From positions 620,001 to 684,000 of the forward strand of contig LODT01000013.1 of the NCBI GenBank assembly GCA_001606155.1: a DNA stretch of 64,000 nucleotides. The letters run 5' to 3'. The notes below the pieces were generated by a model that was not told the DNA's origin, searched no databases, and saw only the letters and a program-made list of their open reading frames with translations. Of this stretch, positions 21,037 to 34,386 are shown in pieces (position 1 is the first letter of the stretch; every line of letters starts with the position of its first letter). A program made the position numbers and the translations under genes. The stretch comes from Tieghemostelium lacteum (Eukaryota > Evosea > Eumycetozoa > Dictyosteliales > Raperosteliaceae).

Positions 21037-21185
21037 TTTTTAATATATGTGTATTTGACTATGTAGCCTGATATTTTGAAAAGTAATAAAAATAAAAAAA
21101 AAATTTTTCTTATTTTTTTCATTACAGTTGTGACTTTCAAGTTCATCTAAATTTTGAATTTTATCGAATCTAATTTCCATAATTT

Positions 21186-22202
21186 ATGAGTATTCTTGGA
21201 GGATTAGCAGCATATGATTCAGACTCTGATGAAGATAACATTCAAGAAGAGAAACCTAGTTTAGATACACAATCTTCATTGATTGTCAATGCCAATAAAA
21301 GAAAACTTGAGGAAACTCTAGATAGTAATGATCAAGATGAGGATGAAGACGAAGAAGACAGAATTTTAAAAAAGTATGCAGTGGATTTGAAACCTACAAT
21401 TACAAGCACTATTACAAATACTTCATCATCAACATCACCTATAAATTCATTATTTTCAATGCTTCCTGCACCTAAATCAAACAATCAAACTACAGAAAAG
21501 AAAGAACCTGTACAAACAACATCTGATATAAAACTTCAACAAAAAGTAACGGTAAAAGAGAATACAGATATAAGAGCAGAGGTTCAAAAGAAAGTAGATC
21601 CTTCAGTTAACGTTGAAAAGTTTGAAAAGATTATAAATAACTCCATGGTTCCAGGTGGTTTAAGAAAGAATCTAATGAAGAAATTAGATACAAAAAAGAA
21701 ACCTCTATCTGAAAAGAAAGAGATTGTAACCCCAATTCAACCAAAGGAAAAGGTAGAGGAAGAAGTGGAAGAGAGTTATGATATACAACCACCTACTCAA
21801 ATGAAAAATGAGGAGGAGGAGGAAGAGAGTTATGATATTCAATTACCTACTGAAGATGAAGATAATGATGAAGAGGAAGAGATTAATATACAGGCACAGG
21901 TTTCAGAACACGAAAATATCTATAGAGAAAATCAGAGTCTACAAAGATACCTTCATAAGACTTCTGGTAATATAGTTCAAGTAAATCAAAGTCAGTTAAT
22001 GGAGAACAATCCAGAGAGATTACAACAATTAAGACAAGTTCAGTCATCGAATAAAACTCAAGCAAGAGTTTCATCGACACTTAGACATAAACATCAACTC
22101 ACTGCCATGTTGGCTGATTATAAACAAAACAAAGGAGATATTGAACAGAAAAAAATTGATATGGCCAATAGAAGAGCTCAAAATCAATTCACTAAATATT
22201 AA
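21186..22202 (+). CDS. PRCC-like nuclear protein
   Basis: A single-exon gene for 338 residues. It begins 'MSILGGLAAYDSDSDED', like the 'YASSDESE' start of PRCC, has 'LFSMLPAPK' near residue 95 (human 'LFASLPAPK'), and ends with 'KHQLTAMLADYK' plus an Asn/Arg/Gln-rich tail matching the conserved PRCC C-terminus (R-H-Q-I-T-x-L, then basic residues). The middle is acidic, with two imperfect copies of 'EESYDIQ(P/L)PT'. PRCC associates with splicing factors in animals and was also linked to the mitotic checkpoint. The nearest neighbour, csn9, is transcribed divergently 149 bp away. Confidence 0.75.
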   Translation: MSILGGLAAYDSDSDEDNIQEEKPSLDTQSSLIVNANKRKLEETLDSNDQDEDEDEEDRILKKYAVDLKPTITSTITNTSSSTSPINSLFSMLPAPKSNNQTTEKKEPVQTTSDIKLQQKVTVKENTDIRAEVQKKVDPSVNVEKFEKIINNSMVPGGLRKNLMKKLDTKKKPLSEKKEIVTPIQPKEKVEEEVEESYDIQPPTQMKNEEEEEESYDIQLPTEDEDNDEEEEINIQAQVSEHENIYRENQSLQRYLHKTSGNIVQVNQSQLMENNPERLQQLRQVQSSNKTQARVSSTLRHKHQLTAMLADYKQNKGDIEQKKIDMANRRAQNQFTKY

Positions 22203-22625
22203 TATCTAATATCTAACCCATCAATTTGGAACTTACTTTATTTATTTAATCTTTTTTTTAATTTTTTTTTTATTGTTTTTTGCTTCAGTTCACACCTAAG
22301 TGTGGAGATAAATGGTTAAACACAGCAAAATAAAAAATGAAAACTTACCCCCACTTTGGAGGGGTATTTAGGAGGAAATTTTAATTATAATTCCAAGTTT
22401 TGTAGATTCACTATTCATTTCTGTCTAAATATAAATTATCCTCATATAGTAAAACACAATATTGTGAAATAATAATTAATTAAAATACTCTAGAGTAGGA
22501 AACTATATAGTAAAGTTCACTTACCTACCTATTTATAGACGCTATCTACACTCTATATAGTGATTTAATTAAAATTATAGGAGAAGAAATAGTAAATTTA
22601 AAATAACAATATAGTAAAAGTAGTT
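22203..22625. other. Intergenic region with two G-C-containing hairpins
   Basis: Spacer upstream of the VPS13 gene. CACAC-CTAA-GTGTG (22291-22304) and TACCCC...GGGGTA (22346-22351 with 22361-22366) are two inverted repeats about 50 bp apart, both G+C rich relative to their surroundings. They may be promoter elements or an RNA structure near the PRCC-like 3' end. Confidence 0.5.
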
Positions 22626-25600
22626 ATGGTATCAAAGATATTACCAAATTTAATAAAGAAACTATTATGTAATTATATAGAGGGATTGGATTCACTTTCC
22701 ATTCCATTTTGGAAAGGTGAGATTGTTTTGGAGAATTTGATACTGAAGAGAGAGGTATTTGAATCCCCTGACTTGCCATTTGAATTGGAAAGAGGTGTTA
22801 TAAAGAAGATTGTTATCAATATACCTTTACTAAGGTTTCTGAAAGATCCCATATTAGTGACTGTTGATGGAATATTTATGCTATTTGCTAGAAAGGATTT
22901 GAAATCTGCTGATTTCCAATCTAGTCAAACTAGCCAACAACAACAACAAAAGAATAATAATAATAATAATAATTTGAAACCGTCAGTGACTAAAGATGAA
23001 ATTGAGAAGATAAAGAGTTCCATTGGAATGGGAGATGAAAACACATCTGGTGGAGAGTATTCAGAAGGTTGGCTCTTCAAACTCATGAAACAACTTATAA
23101 AATGCATAAAATTACAAGTTACAAATATTCATATATGTTACCAAGATTGTAAGACATCTGGACCTGATCAACAGTTTTCTATTGGTATGACACTGGAGAG
23201 TTTCAGTATAACGACTACCGATGAGAACCTAATTCAAGTAGCTCCTAAAGTAATGTCAAAGGATCAAATGGAAAATAGACAGTCTACCTATAAACTAGCT
23301 AGCATATTCAATTTCAGTTTATACTGGAATTCTCAATTTGGGATCACTAAAAAGATATCACCTCCAGATATGGATTTTCTATTGATGCATTCAATACCAA
23401 GAAAGAATATAAAATTGAACCATCACTATATTATCCAACCTGTGACATTCTTTCTCAAGTTGGTTCTGGTGGAAGAGAAGGTTGAATCCATTGGAAATGA
23501 TGGTGTTCAGACTACTTTTAACAATCGATTCAATGTTGAAATGGGTTTGAGACAATTTGATTTCCAGCTTCTAGACACTCAGTATCGTGATATCCTATCC
23601 CTCCACTCCTTCACACAAGACTGGAAAAAGTTTATCAAATACCAAGCATTCAGACCTAAAGTACCAATCAAAGGAAATGCAAGAGAATGGTGGTACTTTG
23701 CTTATCGATCTATCATTTCAGATTTCAGAAAAAACAAGAATGATATCACTTGGAAAGAATTACAAGAAAACAAAAAATTACGTTCTTGTTATATTAAACT
23801 ATATAATCAAAGAATTCTTTGTGGAAAAGTAAGTAATAGTTATCTTTATTTTATTTAATTTAAGTAGTGTATTAATATAGTTTTTTGAATATTCTAATTA
23901 GGGTTCTAAATTAGAAAATAGATTAATTGAAGAAATTGAAAAGAGAGTATCCTATGAGGATATTGTTTTATTTAGAACTATTGCTGATCAGATACTTCAG
24001 GAAAAGAAACAACAGGATATAATGACACATTTTGTTGAATATCAACCTTGGTGGCTAAAAGGTTGGATTGGGTTTACAAATTCTTATAGACAACATTATA
24101 AGCCACAGAGTACTAATCAGAGTTGTCCGATACTATCGAATGAGGAATTATCATTTTTAGAGAAATATCTCAAATTAAATTTGAGATCTATAATCAGTCT
24201 GAATGAATCATCAGTCAGTTACAATGTAGATTTCTTTATAAAGAAATGTACAATATCTATTAAGGATTGGAGGGAAGGTCAGATAATAGTACCATTGACT
24301 ATTTTAGACATTGATAATATCAATGCTAAACTGGAGAATGGAGCAAAAACAACCAAGATTCAGTTTTCAGCAAGTAATATGCAGTTACTCGATAAGTGCT
24401 CTCAAGATACTAAATTTGAGTCTATCATCATTGAAAAGAGTCAAGTATCAAAGAATCCATATGATAGATTGGAGCTCGAAGAAAATAAGAAATTTATTCA
24501 AATGTCATTGGTTGTGTATCCACCTGAGAATATAACGGATTACACACTACAATTGAAGATTGAACCCATGTATTTTGTAAATAGTAAACCATTTGTTGAT
24601 ACTATGATTCCATTCTTTACCAATGCCAATCAAGATGCTCTGGACAGTTTGAAATATAGTTTTCTTAAAAAGATATCAATGTTACAGGAAATGTTGTTTC
24701 TGGAAGTTAAACATCTAGTTAGAAATCAGAAATCTGCTGATATTAATATAAATATCAGTGTTCCAACTCTGGTATTTCCAGAGTCTTATGATGATGAGGA
24801 TACTAAGGTTCTCATTTGTGAACTTGGTCAGTTTATTTTCAAAACTCAACCACACTCTTATGAATGGGAATCTATCGATTTCTCAAGAGTCAATGAAAGA
24901 GATGAGGATGGTCTCTTTACAAAGTATAAGAAGCTTCTGCATGAACGATACAATTGGTGGAGAGATAACTGTCCAATGAATATACCTAAAAATAATGTTG
25001 AAATACAACCATTCTACGATCAGGTTCAACAAGTTCATAGGGCAACTGTTGATGCTCATATGAAAGAACAACAGTTAAATCAGTCAATTAACACGAGTAG
25101 AAATCAAGATCAGCCATATGTTGAAGATGACGAAGTAGAAGAAGAAGAAGTGGATGAAGAAACAGATGGAAATGACCAAACTGATTCTAAAGATGATATG
25201 AGTGTTTCATCTTCAAATAGTGGGATATATAAAGATAAGATTTCAGATGAACCTGAACTTGGCGATGAGTGGAATGATATGGATATTAATATCAACAATG
25301 CACAGTTTTATGATGGTATTGTAATCAAGTGTACTGGTATTAATATAAGAATTTGTAGATTTTCAGAGATTACAAAATATGAACATCTAATGGCACCTTG
25401 TAACCTCTATGTTTTTATTCAATTGTGTTCGCATCCATATGATTTGAATCTCAGTCAGATGATATGTAGATGTGAATTATCAGAAATCAAAATGGATGTG
25501 ACTGATAAACAATTGTATGACATTGCGAAGATTGCTGGAAAGAATGGATTTATAGAATATTTTGTTAGCCCAAAAGGTGCATCAGCTCAGGATCTAGCTA

Positions 25601-28600
25601 ATAAATATGAAGTGGTTCAGACTACCATTGCTAAAGAAAATAGATTTGACTTGGATTTCCTAGTGTCTAAAGATACAAAATTCATTTTTAATTCACGTAA
25701 AAAGACAAAGGAACAGTTGACCAAGACCACACTACTGAGATTCTATTTCACAACTTCAACAGTAGATATGCAGTTACACTACCTAGATTCAACCATTCAA
25801 TTGAAACTAGATAGATTGCGATGCAGATCTTTGGCAAAGTTCCTTCATATGGAGGTACTTGTTGATATTGGGTTCATTGAAGTTGTGGATTCTAATAGTA
25901 TACAACCAATGCTACAGATTTTTGAAATGGAGAAATTCAATGGTAAACCATTAAATCAGAGTTCTTTGGGTACTTCTCAATCGATAAGTCTTAGTTCTTC
26001 AAAAGATTCTGGAATTCCTGGTGTTGGGTCTATACAAGATTCAAATATATTAAATGTCACTCAACTGCCATTGGGACTCACTGACAGTGTATTAGTACTC
26101 CATCTAACTAGTATCAGCAAGAATTCACTAGAGTACGATTATATTGATTTCATTGGTACTTTTCACTCTAAACATGTTAGAATCAATTTGATAAAAGAGT
26201 GTTTAATGGCATTAATAACAATTTGTGGTACTGTTATTAGTGATACACAAAAGTTCCACGAAAAGAAACAATCTATATTGACTGTTGAAGGGTCATCATA
26301 CAAGGATAGAATAGGACATTTTAGAGTCAGTAGTAGTCATGAACAAAATGTAATGTTTGATAATCAACTGACTGCAGATGAATGGGATCCAAATGATTTA
26401 AAATCAAAAATTAAATTCTTTATTCCATCATTTGGATTGACACTGAGTTCGATGGAGAGTGACATAGTTTCATTTACATGCAGTGACATTAAAGTTGATG
26501 GAATATTTCAAATTCCTTTATTGGATGTGGACCTCTCTGTAGGATCAATGAAATTAATTGACCACTCTCTTCAAGATGGATTGTATGGGAACATTTTGAC
26601 AACAGTTGCTAGACAACAGAATCCAGTTGTGAGGATGCATATTGTAAGCCACGCTTTGGACAAAGCTAAACAACATGGATATAATAGTAATGTCAATATA
26701 ATCATTGGTAAGATTAATTTGGTACTATTGTCCCATACTATCAATCAGGTTCAATACTATATCTATGATGTTAGTAGTACATTTCAATCACACTTGTCAT
26801 TCCTTTTAAAGAAGGGTATAACAGTTATTGAAACTCCTGCAACTGCATCTCACTCACATCGACATAGACCACATCGTAGACCTACTCCTATGGAAGCTGG
26901 TGGTCCTGTTGAGGATAAATACGTAAAGTTCAATGAAGACTTTGAAGAGATTTTAGCAGAGGATCCAAATTTCCCAGATGGAGTTAAAAGTAAAAAATTA
27001 AGACAACCACCCCCATCAGGTGAACCTACTGTTGAAATTATGAAGAAGAAAGCTAGAACTACTAATCTGGAGATTACCATTGATAAATGCTCTCTAACAA
27101 TCCCCAAGAACCCAGATTCTAAATCCTCACTAAAATGTAATGTCAGTAAAATTGTTTTTGGTGTTGAACAATCAAATATAACCAGTGACATTATATTTGC
27201 AAAGATATTTGGTATTCATGTACTAAGTTTCCACAATGATAAAATGGACCCAATCATCACAGAGCCTATTAAATTTGATATTGAGCTCTTACATGAATTT
27301 GAAACTAATCTTCAAGACCAAAGTCTTTTAGCTAAGGTTACAACTCAGTCAATATACCTGAAACTCTGTCAGTATCAATATAACTTGTTATTTAATATCT
27401 ATCAACAAAATATTGCTAAGCTATTTGACAGTTCAGGTCCATCAAACCCTTCTGCAGTTAATCGTAATCCAAAACATCTAAAAGACCATATCAAAGATAA
27501 AATCTTTTCGGTTTCTGTTGAAGTTACTGATCTGATTGAATTCAATTTAGAGGATGAAAATACTCAGTATGTATATTCAATTAATTCAATTCCTATATGT
27601 ACTAATATACTCTTTTAATTTATAGGGAAAAGAAATTCTTTTCATTAAATCTACAGAAACCAATGATTCTATTGGATATATATAAGAATTCAGAAATGAT
27701 GTTATCAATAAGATCAGTTGGATTTTGTATTAGAGATAAGAATAAGATTGTGCTCCCTCCGGACCAATTTCAAGAGATTCTATCGATTACTGGTAAAAAA
27801 CCTTCAGGAGAAGGGCCAAGTTACTTGGCAACACACTTGGGAACAACAGCCAGTGTTATTTCCAATATGGAGTATTTTGAAGTAATGAAAATGCAATATT
27901 TGGATTCAATAATGTATTTTTCAATTGATATACAGAGACTACATGTGTTTGTTGATTTGCATTGGGTATACAAATTATTTATGTTCTTGTCACCTATTGT
28001 TGATCCTGAAAGTTGCAAGTCTGTAACTAAACAAGTTACAATGGTACCCATTCAACAAACACAAACAAAACCATGGAAAATATTCATGGATTTTGAAATT
28101 AAAGTTGAGAAGGCTCACATACTGGTTGGATCACTGCTATCTAGTAAAAGTGATCTTGTGCTCTTATTAGACTCTGAAATTGGTGTAAAAGGTACAATTG
28201 GAAATGACACTCTTTTGAAAATAATGATTGAATATACGTGTCATAAAGGTCTGTTTGGTCGTAAAGATGACCCTTTGAAGAAACAAGTTGGTTTCAGATT
28301 AACTATGGCCAATATGATATCAACAAGTTCGGGTAGGGATCTACTAGTTCCCAAGAACTCTGTTGAATATCTATATGACCAACTAAAGAAACATTCTAGT
28401 GTGTTTTTAGAACAGTTTAATACCTCAGTACAATTTTGCCTAGTACCAGAAGGTAACCAATTCTATTTTATAGAGCTAAACAATCTCTCTGTAGTCTTTT
28501 CTGCTAACAGTTATAGATTTATTCTTGACCTCTATGAATTATTCCAAAACATTATTTATGATACTTCCAAGAGTAAACCAATAACAGAAGAAGGAATTAA

Positions 28601-31600
28601 TTTAAGACGTTCTTTAAACTCACCATCCAATATACCAATTCCAATAAGCACAAGTCAGAGAAGAAACTCTATTGCTCATTTGAATATAGAAAAAAAGGAA
28701 AAGCAAGATAACAAGTTCTATCTAATGAAAACAAAGTCGGTTGAGATGTTAAAAGCTCATCAAACGCGTATGAAAGAGAAATACCCAGATCCAAATTCCA
28801 TGGATGACCTACAAGAGGGATTAAAATCATCATCACCCACACCTAAAAGTGAGCATGTGGTTCCAACAAAAGTTCCCATTTCATTTGATGACAGTTCAGA
28901 CAACAGCTTTGAAGGTGAGTGGGGAGGCTCTCCACAACTTGTATCTTCATCTGATAAGTCCATTAAAAAGATCCTCTTTTCACAATGTTCATTTACCTTT
29001 AAAAACATTCAAATTCTGGTTTTGGATGATCTCAGTAAACATAAGCTAAATACACCAATATTCAATTTCAAAGTGGCTTTTGCACTGATAAAACTAATGA
29101 TTAAGTCAAATACCTTCAGTGTTGATTTGGAATCATCCATTCAAATGGACTATTTCAATAATCGTATTGCATTCTGGGAACCTTTCCTCGAACCTTGGTT
29201 ATGTAAAGTATTTATTTCCATTGGCCAAGAGGTTAATATGGAGTTAACTAGTAATGATCTTTTGAATGTTAACCTTACCATACCACTCATGGACAATATC
29301 TCTCTATTTTTGAAGAATTACAGTAAGGAATTTGGATATCCATTTACATTAATATGTGCACCTCCTGACACTAAAACCAAAAAGAATTTTGAAAGACTTT
29401 CTCTTCTAGACCAAATCAAGAAGAAACACAAGAAAAAGAATGCCCAAAAGTTTTCTTATGCTCCTTTCTACATCCGTAATAGAACTGGATCTAGAATTAG
29501 ATATCGTCTAGAAACACACGATGGCAAACCAGTTGAAGGAATTCTATTGGATCGTGAGGTAACGGGATCAGATAAAGTCGGTGTTGTGAATATCGAAGGG
29601 TATGGTAACTTTTTTGAAATTGCATCTGGTGGTTCAGCACCGATAAAGTTCCTTCCAGATATGCAATTGAATCTTGAGACATTCTCTCAACTGGTGTTAT
29701 CAGTCGAGTTGTTAGGTGTTGAAAAAGCAATTGTGGTACCATTGGACAAAATCAAAACATATGATTACCCAGTATTCATAGACAGTATTACAGAGTCCAA
29801 GATTCATGCCAATATTAAAATCAAAAGAGGTTCCAAGTTTATTACAATTCTTCTACCTATTGTCATTCACAATCTTGCTAATTTCCCTGTTGATATAGCT
29901 ACTGTTTCTGCAGGATTTGGTGGTAGTCAACTTCCAACCTATTCATCAACAATTCGTATGAAGCAATCTAGAGCTCCTCTACCTGTAAACAGAATGAAAA
30001 ACATGTTATTGAAACTCAAACCGTCTGGAGAGGAGTATAAATGGAGTGCAGAAACTCTTGATATTAATAATATCCAAGACCAAGATCCAGAAGGTTTCTA
30101 TACATGCGTAGCTAAAAATGGTGAAAAGATTCTCTATATAAAATCTTTTATTCAAAAGAAGCAAGATTATTACAAAGTACGGTTCCTCAGTATGATTAAA
30201 GTGACCAATCTCCTACCATTCCCAATTCAATATATCCTAAAGTCTCCATTGGATTCCATCCCCCAACCCAAGAGAACTTTTGAATCCAAGTTCTTTACCA
30301 ATGAATCTAAGGTATATGAGACAGCTTTCAACGACCAATTTAAAGTCTCATTGAAAATTGACAATGAGGAATATGAATGGTCTGAAACCAAGTCAATTGA
30401 TGAGCAATTAGATAGCCAGAAGATAAATGTACTTCAAATACATCACAAACACGTTGGAAACCTGTACGTCAACATGGAGTATCTCTCTATAAACGGGCAA
30501 CGTAAACTATTGTTTTACAACCAATATTGGATCTACAATAAGACTGGTTTGAATCTTTGGTGTTCCAAAACCTATCATGCTAAAGACTATAAAGAAGGTA
30601 GTATATCTTTGAATCACCAAGAATATCTATCCAATTTCGCAAGAGGTTTTGAAAATGAGGAGATAATCGTACCACCTGAACAATGGTACTCTCATCATGA
30701 ACAATTAGTAGACCCAATAATGTTCTCATTTAAAAAAACTAAAGAAATTGAGAATATCATTCGTATTCAAGTTGGAAAGTCTCTACCATCTAGTAAGATT
30801 ACTATATCTTCTATTGGTGATAGATCACTTCTTACAGTTACCAGAGAGAACTCCAAACACCATTCGCTATTTGGTCGTAAAAAGAAACATACTAACAATA
30901 ATCTGACCTATTTCATTGGTATGAGTATTGATTTAGCTCCCAACCTAAAAACTAAGATTCTACTCTTTTCACCAAGATTTATATTTAATAATCATTTTAC
31001 ATACTCGGTGATTATTAAACAGGTTGGAACAGAGAATCACATTACAATTCCACCTGGTGCATCTGTTCCACTTTATTACTTTGAAGAGACTGGTCTTAAC
31101 CAGCCATACAATCTCCAAATGAAATTGGATCACCCATCCTTTAGTTGGTCACCTCCATTTAATATTTGTATGGCATCTGATTACACATTCAAGACATTCT
31201 CAATGGATACCCAGAGTAAAGAACTCTCTGTTGAATTACCTCAATACATACGTATTAAGCCATGTCTTGAAGCTGCAGTTGTTGTTGTAATCATAGTAGG
31301 TCAAGATGCCCCTCCATATAAGATTCACAACAGAACACAATATCCTCTTACTGTTTGCCAAAAGAAAGGTGGAGTTGTACAAGAGGTACCTAAAGACAGT
31401 TTTGTTGCATTTGCTTGGGATTTCCCACTTGAAGATCATATTTTAGAAGTTCAAGTTTCAGGATACAGTCATAGATATCCATTCAGAGTTGACAAAATCA
31501 AGTCCTTCACTCCAATTGAATTCACCAATAATCTTCATGAATTGGTTATTATAAAGGTATTAGTAGAAGCTGATGAATCAACACGTGTACTCACCTTAGA

Positions 31601-34319
31601 TGATCAGACAAAGATCAATAAGAATGATGAACTTGAAGAAGTGCTTAAACAGTCCTTTAGATTCCATGTCAAAGGAATTGGAGTTTCTATCATCAATGCA
31701 AATCCTACTGAGTTACTATATGTCAGTATTGGTGATATCTTAGCTGAATACTACAGCTCAAGTTTTCTTCAAAAACTAGAGTTGAAAGTATCGTCTATGC
31801 AAGTTGACAATCAACTCTCTAAAATTACTCCATTCTCACATCCAGTACTCTTATTTGCAGAGGCTCAATCAACTCAACCATTCCTGTTACTTAGAGTTGT
31901 TAGATCAATGAAAATGACCAATATTGATTACTACCATCATGTAAGTCTAAAAGTACAGGAACTGAATATCAAAGTAGAAGAGAAATTCCTTTATGTGCTA
32001 TTAGATTTCTTTGAGAGTTTAGATCTCTCATTTTGGACTGGTAAAAACACTCCAAAAGCCTTGACAAAAGTTGACTTATTTGTATCCGTCTACGACCAAG
32101 AAATAGGAAGAGGTTTCATTGACACTATGATCCTACGTGCCATGCCAACAATCTATGGTAAAAAAATGTACTTTGAGTCTTTGGACATTGACCCAATCAG
32201 TGTCTATCTTACATTTGATTTATCAAATAAAACTGGTTCTATTCAAACTCTGGAATCAGCGCCAATGGTCAGATCCTTCAGAAGAATAGGTTTTGTTTTG
32301 GTATCTTTCCAACAAGCACATATATTCCTCAACAATTTCAAATTGTCACATGCATTTGGAAGTAATGAAGAATTATTAGCTCCTATTTTTAGACACTATA
32401 TGACAGAAGGTCTTTCAGAGGTCTATAAGATTCTTGGTACTTTTAACCTATTTGGTAACCCAATTGGTCTCGTTACCAATTTTGGTATCGGTTTCAAAGA
32501 ATTTTTTGAAAATATGGGTAAAAGTCTCATAGGTCGTAATGAATTTGGAATGTCAAGAGGATCAAAATCTCTAGCTAAACATTCAGTCTACGGAATATTT
32601 GATTCTGGTGCTAAATTTACTGGAAGTGCTGGAAAAGTACTAAGTTCAATTTCGATGGACAAGCACTATATCCTAGAGAGACAATACATTTCTGGTGAGT
32701 CACCTGTAAATGTTCTACAAGGTATTATACTCGGTGGAAGAATGGCCAAAATTGGATTCAAAAGATCCATTGTAGGTGTTGGATTACTTCCATATGAAGG
32801 TGGAAAAGCAGATGGTGTAACAGGTGCACTTAAAGGTGTTGGAAAAGGTGTTGCAGGTCTTATTCTAAAACCAACAGCTGCATGCTTTGATTTTGCTAGT
32901 AAGTGCTCAGAAGGTATTAAGAACTCAACTCAATTGAACCTCGAGAGAAAACGTATACGTTATCCAAGACCCCTTTTTTCAGACCAACCTCTAAAGATCT
33001 ATAATAGCGCAGAGTCTTTTGGTAATTTCCTGTTCTTAACCAATTTAATTACCTCTGGAAAATTCAAACGTATTAATGCTAATCAAATCAATGTACCTCT
33101 CTATGAAGTCTCTAGAGATGAGAGATATGTTTACCATCTGATTTACAAGAATAAGAAGACACTGCTCTTTACAAACCACAGAATCATCTATCTTAAAGAC
33201 ACCGATGGAATTAGAGTTAAATTCAATGTAAAATATCAAGCCATTAAGTCGGTCATTGAAGAAGAAAATTGTGTAAAAATCAAGATATTTAAACCATACA
33301 GAATAGGATTAGTTCACAAAAACAAGACTAGAGCTAAATATCTGAAGATCAATTGCACTGGTGATGAGAAACACTATATCTATGAACGGGTATTGGAACA
33401 TGTTAAGACATACAGTATTCTCAGTATTGAAGAATTAACAGCTGATAATATTCCAGTTCCACCAACTCCTCCACCTCCACCTAGAATCTCATATTATAAT
33501 GGAACTCAGTATGTTGACAACTTAGGTCCTGTTTACACTAATAACAATGTAATGGGTAAGATTCAACCAATCATCTTCCAAGATCAAGATTCAATGAAAC
33601 CAGTTGATCAAATGAACCCAATTCTACAAAATCTTCTATTCCAAATTCCAAACCAAAATATCAATGTTCCAATTTGGGTTTCTCAAGGATACAATCCACC
33701 AAAACCACCTCAATCAACAATTCCACAGAGATTCCAACAATCCAACACAACTGTTATTTACCCAAATAACAATAATTTGGTTATCCCCTTAAACAATGAT
33801 CCTGTACCAGTTGTTGGACCTGTTGTACCAGTAGCACATACACCAAATGCAACAACTACAACAACTACAACAATCGTTCCTGCTAAAACTCCAATTGTTG
33901 AACAAAAAGTTCAACCAATAAATCCAATGAACATTAATCCAACTCCTATCATTACAAATTCACACCATAAATCAGTTACCTATTTAGATGACAATAATGT
34001 AAATACTGGCACAATTGATAAGAAATACTTTAAATCATCAACACCAAAACATTCTCCAATCCCCAAGAAAGAAAACAAGTATGAAGGTGATCACAAATAT
34101 GATATTGCATTAAACACCATAATTCAATTACAAAGAATGCAAACACAACAAATGCAACAACTTCAAAAGAATCATGATGATCTTCAAAAACTGTTATTCC
34201 AACAACAATCAACTCAACTGGAGAATATCAAAAAACAACAAGAGAATATACAATCTATTCTCAGTATTAAAAATGATGAAAATATTAATAATAACAAACC
34301 AGGTGATGCATCTCAATAA
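22626..34319 (+). CDS. VPS13-family bridge-like lipid transfer protein (three exons)
   Basis: Exons 22626-23828, 23902-27566 and 27626-34319 join in frame (introns GTAAGT to AATTAG and GTATGT to TTATAG) to give 3853 residues. The chorein N-terminus is evident (~1-115, 'PFWKGEIVLENLILKREVF'), followed by the long beta-rich groove. An SHR-binding/VAB region starts near 2230 ('APFYIRNRTGSRIRYRL'). The VPS13 C-terminal domain is near 3227 ('FGNPIGLVTNFGIGFKEFFE', 'GSKSLAKHSVYGIFDS'), then a PH-like domain (~3430-3520). The last ~290 residues are Pro/Asn/Gln-rich low complexity. VPS13 proteins carry phospholipids between membranes at contact sites. D. discoideum has several, including TipC; which one this is cannot be settled here. 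Confidence 0.93.
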
Positions 34320-34386
34320 ATTAATTATTGTTCCTAGATCTACAATTTGTAGTATATATTATAAATATATGTTATAAAAATTATTT

